From NCBI RefSeq assembly GCF_032854445.1, contig NC_088306.1, forward strand, positions 5,390,373 through 5,454,372: a stretch of 64,000 nt of DNA. Reading direction: 5' to 3'. This DNA is from Liolophura sinensis (Eukaryota; Mollusca; Polyplacophora; Chitonida; Chitonidae). Below the pieces are notes generated by a model, which was not told the origin of the DNA, did not search any database, and saw only the letters and a list, made by a program, of their open reading frames with translations. Numbering within the stretch: position 1 is the stretch's first letter; every line of letters starts with the position of its first letter. A program made the translations under genes and the position numbers. Positions 21,341 to 32,895 of this stretch are shown in pieces.

Positions 21341-24011
21341 TTCACTGTACAATTCAAACCCCATGATGTACATTACACCATTTAGACCCAACAATTCTAA
21401 CCCCATGATTTAGACCCCACAATTCAGACCCCACGATACAGACCCCACACACTACACAGTGTATCTAAAGTTAATAATCAGCTGTCCATACTGACAACCC
21501 CCAAAACTGTCACTCACATATACCCAGATCAGCATCCCAGAATACACCAAACCCAAGGTTTGTGACTCTTCACTAACCTCCTGACCCCTGCAGCTGAGCT
21601 AACCAGAGATGGGCTCCTGCAAAGATGGTCAAAAATGTTTCATCATTCACTCGTTTTTAACAACTTCAAATACTTTGTATCATTCATAAGTTTTTACACA
21701 TACGGTAATTAATAATTGTTTGTTGTATTTATCCAATTCCATGATTTTCGCAATGAAATGTCACACCTTTATATTGAATTGGATGACGTCAATTTTTGTT
21801 TAGCTTATCATTCTGAAGAGCACCAATTATTCAACAGTTTGACCCCTGCAGCATGCCAACTTCATATGCAAAACAGTTCAGGAATCAGAGTCTACTTACT
21901 TTTTCATTTGATTGGTGTTTTAAAAAAAAAATAGGTCTATTCACGAATTATTCACTTTTTAGATTGTAGTCAGGTTTATGTGTGGAAATGTGTTGAATAG
22001 ATCTACTCTCTCCCCATGGTAATCCACCATGAAAAACGACGGCAGGTTAGGCCTGATATGTTCCCATAAAGCATTTTCTACTTCAAGAGCAAACCACTAC
22101 AGACACAAAACATGGCTTGTAGCCTTCGTAACCCAGTTACTCGCCAAAGCACCCTATTTCATAATCAATAAATATGACATGTAAAACATAAACTACATAT
22201 TCCTTGTTTTTGTAATACCTAGATTACTTCCCTTTCATTGATCACACTCCCGCTCCTCCCTTGAAGGTAGGTGTCGGTTAAACTGTCCACTGCTGTTAGC
22301 ATTTGAAAGTACCAATTGGAATTTAAATTGTGATCAACTGTGACTAAACCGCTTCTACAATTTCTTGTACTTTTGACTCATTGATTGCAATTTGCTTCTG
22401 TACATTGAGAAACTGACAATGTAATATTTTCCACAGTCCCATGTACTTTAATACCGATACTGACAGCTATCCACCATCAAGGGAGGTAAATCCCTGAAAA
22501 AGGGAAGTAACCTATGTATTTGTATGCAAATACAGAATATATACACATGTAAAACTAACTGTTTTAACTGTTTATAATTATGTATGGCAAGCAAATAAGT
22601 ATATTATCATAGAATGGGGTAAAAAGAGTAGTAAATAAATCTGGATATTAAAGCAACATATATATTTATGTAAATATATATAGGATACACAAATACATGC
22701 TTATGTACTGTGTACCCAGTGTATAAATATTCTGTTCCACAAAGCAAAGTATGCATTCATCTATAAATACATACAAGTTTCTAGTGTTTGTCATTCACAG
22801 AAAACTAAAAAAAAAAAAAACATGATGTCCAGTATTGCTTGGTTCCAAGGGCATCTATTTGATGTGCCTGTCACAGAGGATAGTAAACGCCTACAAACAA
22901 TGCACTACTGTTTCAAGTCTGTCTGTAAAGCTTGGCTTACGACCCAACTCAACTCAACTCCATCGTTGCATCGGGCTGTTAACAAGGTAAGGGCTCATGC
23001 GCAACGCGACTCAACTGGAGTTATATTTCAGTTGTTAAGTGTTTCCCAGTTCAATCCCAAGTCGTACGACCATTTGAGTGAAGCTGAGTCACATCTTAAG
23101 GGATACTGACGCTGAGATTGGTTGACAGTGGAGACAGGGTTTCCTTTTGTTAAATGGGCTAAACTCTTTGAATAAAATGTGACCCAGGGTTCAGGCATAG
23201 CCTGGGCTTGTCTATCTCTCACACCAGCCAATCAGAGCCGATCCTGCATCCCTTTAAGCTCTCGTGTATGCCAAGCTTTACATCCTGTAGTTGTGATAGA
23301 GTGTCTCTCTGCAGAGAACTGATTCATCTTACTGACTTCAATAATAATGTGGATGCCAGTACGAAATATTTAAGAGATTATATTAAGTCATTATCTATCA
23401 GTTTCTGACATCAATCTTTAGTGACATTTTTTGTCTAGAAATTCACTTTAAATAATAAAAGATTTGTCATAATAAAGACATACATTTGAGTGAAATGCTT
23501 AGTATGTACCCGATAACAGAGACCTACCTGATTTATACAGAAATGTTAATGTTTACCATGGGTATGTAAAAAGCAATTAAGTACATTACTGGGACTCCAA
23601 TTTGACTGTATGAAAAGTATATGCTAAATAAATTTTAAAAAGTTTTATAAAGCTGAATTCTTATAAATATTTCCATTAAAAATATATCGCAAATGACAAC
23701 ACTGTTCATTCGTATGATGAGAACCTAAATATTACCCTTTCCTCACTGTGTAAAAAGTAGAGATGCAAGAGACGTGTAGATTTTCATATATCACACATAA
23801 ACACATATGAACATACACATAATATTAAATCAGTAATTTCTGTGCATTTGCAGTAATTTCTGTTCATATGATGTCATTACTTCAGCTTACAAAGGAATTA
23901 AAAAAAAAAAATAATGTAAACCAATGTCGGTTAAAAGCTTGTTAAAAGAAAAAAAAAGGTCAACAAACAATACTAAGTACACAACTGTACATGTATATTT
24001 ACACACTCCTG
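21341..24011. other. Downstream of PPM1L; probable 3' UTR near 24011, rest unassigned
   Basis: No coding sequence is recognised. A MITE lies at 23095-23258. The plus-strand frame at 22822-23109 overlaps that MITE and resembles no family. The PPM1L 3' UTR should extend left from 24011, but I could not place a poly(A) site. Confidence 0.35.
23095..23258. mobile_element. MITE family M2
   Basis: Inverted ends CTTAAGGGATAC... and ...GCATCCCTTTAAG. GATTGGTTGACAGTGGAGACAGGG and CCAGCCAATCAGAGCCGATC are shared with the other two copies. Confidence 0.75.
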
Positions 24012-24413
24012 CTATCTGGATGAGCGTCGCACTTGAGGACGTTTCACAGGTGTGTTCTTTGCGGCAAAGTTAACCACCATGACAGTTATGTTATCCAGAG
24101 AACCTCGATAATACGCCTGCAGCACCAGGCTTTTGGCTCCAAAATGAGGCTCGTCCAGCCTCTCTCTGATATAATCCACAGCCTCTTCATTTGAAAAACA
24201 ATCCCACAATCCATCAGTGGCCAGAATCATGAACTGTGGCTGGAGGTCATCCAGGTCAAAGGTTAAAATATCTGGCTCAGCTATGACAAATTGTTTTTCT
24301 TTCAACGGGTAATCTCCGAGCGCTCGGGACGTAGCTAAGACGCCTGCAACACGCCACACTCCATTAAAGCTTATGAAACCACCAGCCCTCTTGATGCGCT
24401 TTCTCTCTTTAAG
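24012..24413 (-). CDS. PPM1L: PPM1L exon 4 and stop
   Basis: Residues 226-358, from [13 protein letters not shown] to a TAG at 24014-24012. Acceptor CTTATTTTTCAG. It contains ATDGLWD and DNITVMVV. The last 14 residues ([12 protein letters not shown] end) are basic and not conserved with vertebrates. Confidence 0.96.
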   Translation of the reverse strand, partial: LKERKRIKRAGGFISFNGVWRVAGVLATSRALGDYPLKEKQFVIAEPDILTFDLDDLQPQFMILATDGLWDCFSNEEAVDYIRERLDEPHFGAKSLVLQAYYRGSLDNITVMVVNFAAKNTPVKRPQVRRSSR

Positions 24414-26820
24414 CTGAAAAATAAGTACAGGGTCATTTTTTTTTACTATGTACAGTACATGTACATCATTGTAAGCCAGTTTGAACTGATGTCCAATAGT
24501 GAAATTGACAGAAGTAGAAAGAAAGGCTTCACGAGACCTTTGTCTGCACCACAAAGTTGCAGTAATATTTGTTGAAGCGATCTGGGATTTCACGAATTCT
24601 TGGATACGACATACAGCTGATTTCTATAGCTCGGTCACATGTTTGCTCATGTTGCTCCGCCCGTGGGCGGGGTGGGAGGAGCTTCAACCTATGCTTGACA
24701 ACTCAGTCATGAAAATCCTCATTCCTCGCACTAATAAGCTACAGTGCTATTAAAGTATAACAGGTTCTCCAAATGAACAGCGAAATCAAACTGTTTGAAT
24801 ATTTGGACTCTTTTTTAAAGAAACCTTCCTCTTCCTCGGAGAGGTGATACATTGTCCATAGGTTTTGGCCAGAGGGGTGTTTCAGTGTCTTTGAGACACC
24901 CTATTCTCACAAAATTAACCTGGGAGAAATAGGGAACATAGACAAAATTGCAAATGTGACAGGCGGATTTCAAATTCTGGCTAAATTTATGATTGAATTT
25001 AGACATTTACTGTTCTCTTCCTGTTTCACTTGGGCTAGTGCTTCTTACCTTTCAATTTTAGTGTGAATTGCAATAAATAAAAATAAAATATTAACAGTTT
25101 TCCTGAGGATGTTTGCAAATTGGATAACAAACAATTTGAACACTATGACTGATTTAAACCATGGCAACACTGGTAAGTGCTGTATCCTTTTTACATCAGA
25201 GAATCTATTAACTGATACAAAGCCCTCCTCACCACCTCTCCCCCCCCCCCCAAAAAACCAATCAAAGTACAGTTTCTTTTATACAAAGTACTTATAAAGC
25301 AGATTTGTAACAACAAATAAGTTCTTTACAAATTATCCATTTTCAAAACACTTCACATGTATAAGAAGTCCAGATTTCTGTCTGCTTTGAAGAATTCTTC
25401 TCTTTCAATAGACCACTGCAGGCACCTCCATGGCCTAGTGGTTAGTGTGATAGCGCAACAAAATGACCCAGGAGCCTCTCACTATAAGCTCTTTCTCTCC
25501 AGTCATATGCGTAGGATGGTGTTCCAGCAACCTGTGGAGAGTCAAGGGTTTCCCACGGGTCTCTGCATGGTTTCCTCCCACCATAATGCTGGCCATCAAG
25601 TGAAATATCTGTGAGAGTGGAATAAACCTCCAAACAAATAAACAACCAACCAGCTTATACCTCTTCTGACAAGAGTTTAATCTCACAGTATTTATTTAAT
25701 TATTTCATTGGTGTTGTATGCCATACTCAAGAATATATAAAGCGGTGGCCAGCATTATGGTGGTAAGAAACTGTGCACAGACTGGGGGAAACCCACGACC
25801 ATCCCCAAAGCTCCTCACAGACCTTCCCATATGCGGCTGAAGGAAGCCAATATGAACTGGGCTTGAACTCACGCCGACTGCATTGGTGGGAGGCTCCTGG
25901 GTCATCACACCGTTAATCTCACAGTACAGAGCATTCACAACACTGTTCTCCTTACCTGTTGTGGTTTATGATCAAACGATAAAGGAATTGCTTTCCCATC
26001 TTTATTACAGATAACACCTCTTGAGTCTCCAACATTGGCAACTGTTAAAACATTATTTTTCAAAAGTGCTACCAAAGCTGTTGTCCCTGTTGAAAACAAA
26101 CCAAGAAGAAATCAGTTAACTCTATGAGAAAGCAATGTAGATGACAACTGACAGGTATTATACTGAGTTGAGTTGACTTCATGTAAAAGAATTTTGTTGG
26201 GATGGGCCATGCTTGGGTGGATAAAATGCTTGTCTTTCAAGCATTATAACTTACGATGTGTTGGTTTTATCCCAGCATTTATCAGTTAGATCATCATGAA
26301 ATAAGGTCCATCAGTTATTTGCCAAAGACCAGTGGTTTACTCCAGGAAATAATGGGTTTCTGCTAAAGGGATACAAAATCAATTCAGACTGGCTGCAGTG
26401 AGAGACAGTAAAGGCTATGTTTAGCCTAAGCTGAATTTTCGGTATGCTAAATTACAAACCTGACCCTGGAAACACTACGTCCACTGTCAGCCAACCAGCG
26501 TTGATTCTGTATCCCTTTAAAACTGACTGCCATTATAGAAATTTACGACATGCATATGTATTCCTGAGTATGATTCAACCCCAATCAACAAAATAAATAC
26601 GAGAATAATTTACTGAAAACATCCTGATAAAACAGAAACAAATTTCATATGCAACAGACAAGCATAATTTGGAGAAATTCAAAACTAGAACAAGTTACAT
26701 GGACAATGTACATATTTGACAGGAGAGCTCAGCTTGGATAAGGTACATGTAAACAATTTGTTAGTTTACAGTGACATCAAATGGAAAAGCATATATTAAA
26801 AAAAATCATTATCTTTGCTA

Positions 26821-26881
<61 letters not shown>

Positions 26882-29772
26882 TCTAGCTAACTCTTCAGTT
26901 CCGGAGGACAAAACCTTCATTGCTCAAGCTTAAACAAAATGAACAATCTTCTGGACAAACACTCTAATGTTACATCAAACCTATTTCAGGATTAATGAAA
27001 AGGGCTCTCATAAGATCTTATCAAAGTCAGGGGAATTACATTCACCAATGGCCTTGTGCTTTTCTGGACAATTTTTATCTCATTCTGTGGCATATACCCC
27101 TGGAAAATCTGTAATATGTCGCTTATACCAACAATATCAGCAATACCAACAAATGTCACCACGTAATCATTTCACACACGAGGTTATCGTTTTCAAGTGC
27201 AGCCAATGCACACCTGTTCTTGATATTTTAGAGGTGAAAAAAGAAATAAGTGTCAAAGTATGTAACTTAGTGTCCCAATTTCTTGTCATTTTAAAAGCAT
27301 CTGAACGTCCACACTTCTATTTCACTATGAAATAAGCTTTCAAAACAACACTGTTGTCTGCCTTTGCGTGTTGAGCTGTTTTATAGATTAGGATACATTT
27401 TAGATGATGTCAATTTCTAAAGGGTATTGATGTTTCAATGGAGGTCAATCAGGTGGTAGTGATGTCACGTGGCAAGCAGCTCAAAAAAGGCCTTATTTTT
27501 CAGTTCAACTGAGATTTTCTAAGGAAAAGTGTCAGTGGTTGCAAAATATTCATAAATGTCTTACACTGCAGACTGACCATGTATTCAGTGGATTTGGATG
27601 TTAAACATTGTGTATGGTGTGAGCATGCCAGTGGGGTAGCTAAATACAGATACAATATTATAATCTTGTGCACACATCGTCCAGGCTAAGGATGGCAGTG
27701 GTCTCTGAATATCAGCAAATATAAGGTAAATATAAGCCATCTAAATGCAGTCTAGTTCTGGTACCTGATATTTCCATTGTGGCTTTCTCCACAGATAGCA
27801 GCTGACTGTCAACGTGAAGGACCTCCTCTGTCAGGACCCGTGTCAAGTTCTCTGCCTCTCCTTCCAGGGCCGACTTCAACAGGCGAACCATAAGGCTTTT
27901 AAACAAGGTCTTCTCTGTGAAGTCTGCTGCAAACTGAGATACAACACAGCATACAGATTAATGAATGGGGATCTCACAACATCTTATAAAACAAGACAGA
28001 TATAAAGCTTTGTGTTTTGTAGGCCTAAATAAGAAATCAGGTGTCTAGTATCACAACACAATACACAATGCAAACATGAGCTATGATATCAAAAAAAATC
28101 TTTCCACATTCCCAAAAGATGACAGCTATGATTGTATGTACATGTATGTATGCTTGGGGCTTTACGTCAACCTTAACAAATTTTCAGTTATATGACAAGG
28201 AGGAGTGATTAAGTGCGAGTACATATACTGTGTTTTCTTGTGCCAGGTCGAGTCCACCATGCTACCACTGAAGCATCATGCTGAAGACACCAGACGTGAC
28301 ACCCCACCCAATGATGGTTTCCTGCTCTAACCTCTCAGTGCTAAGTGCCAAGTGAGGCATCAATAAGTGGGAGTGAAACTGATCACCCATCTAAAGTACC
28401 GTGTTTTAAGTCTTCCATGTGACCCAACCCGGGTTTGATCCCATTAAAATACTGTAGCTATGAGCAAGACTGCTTGTTGTTTTTTTTCATGTAGGCCTGG
28501 GCCCCTACATACACTGAGTTGCCAGATGTTAACATTTTGGATTCTCCCCTCTTGAGCTTCTACTCTTTAAACATTTAATAAAATGAAAATCACCCCTAGA
28601 TCTGCCATTCTGTGGATTCTGTAGTGGTCACTACAGGACTAATGGTTTTACAACTGTATTTAACTTTGGTGGGTAACTTTTAAGTTGACTGTAACTATAC
28701 ACTTTTCTTCAGCATGCCTGAAACCTGGGGCCAGTTTGGTTGGATATTGCTTGATGTTAGGTTTGGCAAAGTTTCGTACAGCCAAGCATAACCCAAAACA
28801 AATTTCAGAGCAGGCTCCATTCAACAACCTGATTAACCTGATTACCTGCCCTTGTCAAATATGTCAAGGATGTCAGTGCATGTCACTTTGAGCATCACAA
28901 TGACCACGAAGGAATCTTGGTTCCACATGGCCTAGGAAATAAGTGATTGACCCTGAGCTTGCAATAAATCAGCAGACACAGAGATAAGGTGAGAGAGTGC
29001 TTGGGGTTTAATGTCGTACTCAACAATTTTCCAGTCATATGATGATGATGGAATCCTTAGGGTGTATGTGAAATGCCTCCTTGTTGCAGGACGGATTTCC
29101 ACCCCTCTTGCATCAGGTGTTTAAATGGAGCGTGCTGTGACGTTTTTGGGGGGCCATTCTTGGCCGAACAAAATTTTGGCAAACCAAACATCAGTGTAAT
29201 GTCAGACTGAAGGCCATTTAGGTAAAGCACATTTAGCTAGATAAGGCCTTAATTAACTACCATGATGACAATGTATGTTGTAGCTACACTTAGCTAAGAG
29301 CTATTTACTTACTTAAGTTGGGGACTTACGCTTCATGAAACTGACCCCCATTTATTGACAGGAATTTAAAGTAAACTATTACAGCTATGTGCAGTACCTC
29401 TCCCCCGTGGCCGTCAAATATACCATATATTGACGTCTCCGTATGCTCTAAATCGTTAACAACGTTAAAACGGTCTTCCATATGCGGGCGTCGACCCTGG
29501 ATAGCGTACGTCGCCACATTGCCTTTCCTGAGCTCCCAAGACGCCTTATTTTTCTCGGACGTAACTTCTCTTTCGGCTTCAATGCCGATCTGATCGTATT
29601 TCCCACTCCACTTCAGCTGCATCTTGATTTTAGCTCGCTGTAAGTATTTCCACAGAGGCTGAACGTGGTACAGCGAGTTGTAGACTAACAACGCCAACAC
29701 ACACAGCACAACAGCCTCTGGGCTAAATATATACTTGCGAGCAAATCGGCTGATAGAGGCTATAATCGTCAT
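24012..29772 (-). CDS. PPM1L: Protein phosphatase 1L (PP2C epsilon), complete, 4 coding exons
   Basis: Exons 29772-29398, 27933-27765, 26086-25956 and 24413-24012 (minus strand) join in phase into 358 residues plus stop; human PPM1L has 360. PPM1L is a Mg/Mn-dependent Ser/Thr phosphatase anchored in the ER membrane, known for dephosphorylating TAK1, ASK1 and ceramide transfer protein. Visible here are an N-terminal hydrophobic segment (about residues 16-36), the catalytic [11 protein letters not shown] motif (Arg95, Glu99, Asp100), GIFDGHGG (Asp120, Gly121), [46 protein letters not shown] (Asp292) and DNITVMVV (Asp332). All metal-binding residues are kept, so the enzyme should be active. All three introns have GT-AG ends. 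The start is the first ATG after an in-frame TAG at 29829-29827. The C-terminal tail is basic (residues 345-358). Promoter likely right of 29772. Confidence 0.96.
25418..25648 (+). mobile_element. SINE family A, plus, in PPM1L intron 3
   Basis: The head TCCATGGCCTAGTGGTTAGTGTG, the ACAAAATGACCCAGGAGCCTCTCAC stretch, GTTCCAGCAACCTGTGGAG, TTTCCTCCCACCATAATGCTGG and a short CAAATAAACAA tail. Diverged but nearly full length. It faces the copy at 25690. Confidence 0.8.
25690..25915 (-). mobile_element. SINE family A, minus, in PPM1L intron 3
   Basis: TATTTATTTAATTATTTCATTGGTG (reversed tail), GCCATACTCAAGAATAT, GTGGCCAGCATTATGG, CACGACCATCC and GGGAGGCTCCTGGGTCAT. It is tail-to-tail with the copy at 25418, only about 40 bp apart. 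Confidence 0.82.
25956..26086 (-). CDS. PPM1L: PPM1L exon 3
   Basis: Residues 182-225: TTALVALL...[12 protein letters not shown]...[11 protein letters not shown]. Acceptor TTTTCAACAG, donor CAG|GTAAG. It lies only about 40 bp from an inverted SINE pair in the following intron. Confidence 0.95.
26206..26360 (+). repeat. Dispersed repeat family G
   Basis: GGGCCATGCTTGGGTGGATAAAATGC followed by GGTCCATCAGTTATTTGCCAAAGACCAGTGG. The second part is shared with 10195-10345 and 15105-15255. Possibly tRNA-derived, since the first part resembles an A-box region. Confidence 0.45.
26363..26521. mobile_element. MITE family M2
   Basis: CTAAAGGGATACAAAATCAA at the left and GTTGATTCTGTATCCCTTTAA at the right are near-perfect inverted repeats, the clearest termini of the three copies. 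It lies in PPM1L intron 2. Confidence 0.8.
26825..26879. repeat. (AT)n microsatellite
   Basis: About 27 uninterrupted AT dinucleotides in PPM1L intron 2. Confidence 0.98.
26880..27764 (-). other. PPM1L intron 2, remainder
   Basis: No gene or clear repeat is seen. The plus-strand open frame at 26967-27335 has no family resemblance and lies antisense within the intron. Confidence 0.4.
27765..27933 (-). CDS. PPM1L: PPM1L exon 2
   Basis: Residues 126-181 plus one base. Acceptor GTATCTCAG, donor TCAG|GTAC. It encodes FAADF..., a helical segment with [20 protein letters not shown] and SQLLSVEKA, matching the region before AGTTCL in human PPM1L. Confidence 0.93.
27934..29397 (-). other. PPM1L intron 1 with family B repeats
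   Basis: Family B sequence is at 28150-28445 (CAGTTATATGACAAGGAGGAGT, CTAACCTCTCAGTGCTAAGTGCCAAG, CCCAACCCGGGTTTGATCCC) and a partial copy is at 28990-29110. The rest has no recognisable content. Confidence 0.55.
29398..29772 (-). CDS. PPM1L: PPM1L exon 1
   Basis: Residues 1-125: membrane anchor, juxtamembrane basic segment, first metal-binding motif and the DGHGG motif. It ends GGA GAG with donor GTACTG, phase 0. The position just after DGHGGE is where human exon homology continues with AA-(E/D) in the next exon. Confidence 0.95.
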
Positions 29773-30678
29773 TTCGAATTGGGATGAGTAGGAGGAGAAG
29801 AAATTCGACAAGATGCTGATAAAATCCTAGATGTTTTCCAGGTGACGTTTCGCTAACCGACCACCGCCATGTTGGTATGTGGGTCGTGTGAAAACACGCA
29901 CCCAAAAATGGCACAGAATCTCTTTAAAACTGAAAAGTCCATATTGGTGGACATGCTGGTATGCTGGTATATATACGCAAGTTGAATTTTTGTAGTACTA
30001 TTTGTTAAAAGAACAACATGTGCGTGCAGTAAAGTGCAGATATACTCAACGTTAGCCAAAACTGAAAAAAATATGTGGTTTACTAGTAAGATGGCTGTAT
30101 TAATTTTTTGAGCTTTATTAATTTCTTTGAGCTTGGGTACTGTACACTTACGGACTTAAGCTATGATGTAATATGAACCTTAAAAAAACACGTTTTTAGA
30201 GGCATGTTTTATACCGTAATAGCCTCTTAATTTTTTGTTCAATTCATAATTAGTAAAATGAATACAAAATACCAACAATATTTTACATGTAAGTATAGTA
30301 ATATTCTTGGAAATTCTGCATGCAATTCTAGGAATAGTATCATTTTTCCCCCTTTAACTCTGCAGCAAAGTGCAAAGGATCTTCACACATTTCTATTAAT
30401 ATTATTAGAAAGTGCGACGTACGTTGCTAAAGTACAAAACTTGTTTAGAGTTCAGGGTTTCCGACCGGAAGGGTGGGGCCTGTTGGGTCCAGAGTGGGGG
30501 TGGGGGGGGGAGTGGTAATGTCGGTGGTGGCGATAGACGTAACAGTACTCGTCAGGCGGGGGGGGGGGGGGGGGGGGGGGGGGAGCGATACGGGCTTTGG
30601 GCTGGTACCTTATCTGCATTGACGGGTACCTTGTTCGCTTGTCTCTGTCGTTGTTGTTACCCTGTCGTTGTTGACAAC
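29773..30678. promoter_or_regulatory. Interval between PPM1L and the MINDY4B side; probable promoter region
   Basis: The PPM1L 5' UTR and promoter must start right of 29772. From about 30440 the sequence is G-rich, with a long G run at about 30558-30583 that could form G-quadruplex structures. No TATA box is obvious. If MINDY4B has its 5' UTR exon near 30600-30979, the two genes would be transcribed divergently from this interval. Confidence 0.4.
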
Positions 30679-30789
30679 ATGCCTAGACGAGTCGATCCCT
30701 ACATGGTGTGGAATGCTTGCTTGCTTCTCTGCCTCTTTATTTTGCTCGTCTACATATTTTTTTATGAGAGAAACATCCCGGAGAGTTGA
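30679..30789 (+). CDS. Candidate small membrane protein, 36 residues
   Basis: ATG at 30679 with A at -3 opens a 36-codon frame ending TGA at 30789. It starts with a charged MPRRVDPYM, has one strongly hydrophobic helix of about 20 residues (roughly 11-30, Leu/Ile/Phe-rich) and ends in a short polar YERNIPES tail. That is the layout of single-pass microproteins. I recognise no known family. It lies in a CpG-rich stretch upstream of MINDY4B. A CAG|GTGAAT donor after 30979 would place it in a 5' UTR exon of that gene, as an upstream ORF, or it may be its own transcript. It could also be chance. Confidence 0.4.
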   Translation: MPRRVDPYMVWNACLLLCLFILLVYIFFYERNIPES

Positions 30790-30979
30790 AATGTAACTGA
30801 AAAAACATAATGAAAGCTTTGAAGATGGGACTGCAATTGTCGTCCATTTGACACTCACAGTTCTCCGAATCGTATGTTGGTACCGGTACATGTAGAAAGA
30901 AACAGCCAGTGAAGACAGAACCTACTTAGTCTACCAGTACGTTGTGGAGGCCGGCTAGTTTAGGCAACGTAAAAAACAG

Positions 30980-32615
30980 GTGAATAAGTGATTTGTTATG
31001 TTGTTGTTGTGTTTAGGTACCTGTTCTCGGCTGTACCGGTAGTGAACAGACAACACCTGACTTCATTTCCATCACGAGTCAGTCTGTATAGCTAGGATTC
31101 CCACATCAAAAATAAACCAATAACTGTATTCATGAAATCTATATATTTAGTGAAAAAAGGTTACTTCAAAATACACAAAAGCGAATAAAAAACAGTGAAG
31201 TGGGCTACAGTTTGTCCCTTGGGGGTGATCAAGGGTAGGTAACTCTTACGAGAAAGTCTGAAAAAAATAGAGAAAAATAACCTCACTATATATAAGACAA
31301 ATAAAATGACATATTTTAACCCAAACAATTTTATTTTACTTGTTTAGGCTATGAATTAATATCCAGCTCATATTTACAACAAAACCCCATTGGTTTTGAA
31401 AATATATCACAGTTTTCTGGAAATTTCCACTGTTTTTCACAATTCCTAAAATCACTCGTGGCATTTGTGGTCTAAGAAAGCAATACCACTTAATATTTTT
31501 CTGCACGTACAGACACTGAAAGTCAAATGATTGAATAAAATGAGGGAAACAGAAAATTATATACCTTCGTTTATTGATTTTCATGCATGTAGATGAATTT
31601 TTCCATGAAACCATATTTTAGCTATAATTTCCTAAAAGCGGGACAAGTAACCTTTGTCCAAAAAACTGTATGGACAGGCCTTCTTAGTCAGTGCTAACAA
31701 AATAAGTACCTATGCAAATCATGAATTAAGGATGGCTTCGTATTCTTTAATCGTAGCTTTATGGTGACAACTATATTGCCTGCTCAAATCAAAGATATCC
31801 CAGCCCCTGGTTGATGGTCAGTTCATGTGTCCAGTTGTTATAGGCTACAAATAATATTAATATGCAGTAAATATCATGCGGATAATGTAGAAAAATGCCA
31901 ATAATAAAATGTATTATAATCTCATCACTTTATTAGTTTATACGTTTATTGTCCATACAAGTGTGTTGTTTGGTCTGAAGCATTTGCTTTACCATACTCT
32001 AATGTAGGCTGACATCAATAATGTTCGATCAGTAAGACATTCATTTCCATAAAGAACAACACAAAACAGTGACTCATAATTTTTATAGACTGTTCTCATG
32101 CCAAGTCAAAATGAAAATATAACCATAGCCTACCTGATCCAACGTCAAACAAAAGCTTCACTGCAGCAGTCTTGTATTACAGACAACTTCAACTGGTATA
32201 GTGGATTCCCATAAATAATTCATCGTCTGTGATAAAATAAAATGAGGGTCAGAGGAATATCATGTGCAGTTATTTATTGTAATAGTATATTGTAACAGGT
32301 TATATTTGTCAAAGGTGGGGGTTCAAACTTCATTGGTAAATTATTCAAAAGAAAATGTCCATGGTTATCAGTTACTGTAATCGTCCATGATCTGTTTTAA
32401 TTCCATGTGCAGGTTGATATCTTACTCTCATTTTGGGACAGCAGGTGTTTCAAGTGACTTTAATACATATTGACATGAGTGTGTCTTATGATAAGCTGTT
32501 GAACTGTGCTCAAAGAAGGCTGCACCTTGGCACATACTGAAGCCTAACAGCTAACAATGAAATCAATCATACACTGTGCCTGTAAATTTAAATTAAATTC
32601 ATGTTTCATTTTTAG
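30980..32615 (+). other. Possible MINDY4B 5' intron
   Basis: A/T-rich and without recognisable coding sequence. It runs from the candidate donor at 30979/30980 to the acceptor CATTTTTAG at 32607-32615. No second coding exon ending in the required phase could be identified. Confidence 0.35.
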
Positions 32616-32749
32616 AAGGCATTCATCCTGGATGGTCATGGTTACAAGCTGTTGTATTAGAGAAGAACAGCCTGGGACAGCATGGTGATCTTCAGAATCT
32701 TAGTGGAATTCATCAGCAAACACAGTTGGTCTCATTGACAAATACATGT

Positions 32750-32895
32750 ATGGCTGATGGAAGGTCTTTTTTCCGTGGAGGCACGGAAAACAACACCCGC
32801 CTCAGCAGCTTTCCAAGGAACCAGAGAGTGAAAATTTCAGGATTGGCCAATCAGCAATCAGATCCATTGACCCGAAGCAAGGCAGGTAGAGACAG
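32750..32895 (+). CDS. MINDY4B: MINDY4B exon 1 (first coding, start uncertain)
   Basis: Frame MADGRSFFRGG...LANQQSDPLTRSKAG. Donor GACAG|GTGAGT after 32895, phase 2. The same frame continues open to an acceptor at 32615, giving 44 more codons (HPGWSWLQAVVLEKNSLG...). So the exon is either 32616-32895 with coding upstream, or the start is ATG 32750 after a 5' UTR part. Confidence 0.65.

Noticed and set aside
22822-23109. 95-codon plus-strand frame
   Set aside because: It runs into a MITE and resembles no protein family; antisense to the PPM1L 3' region.
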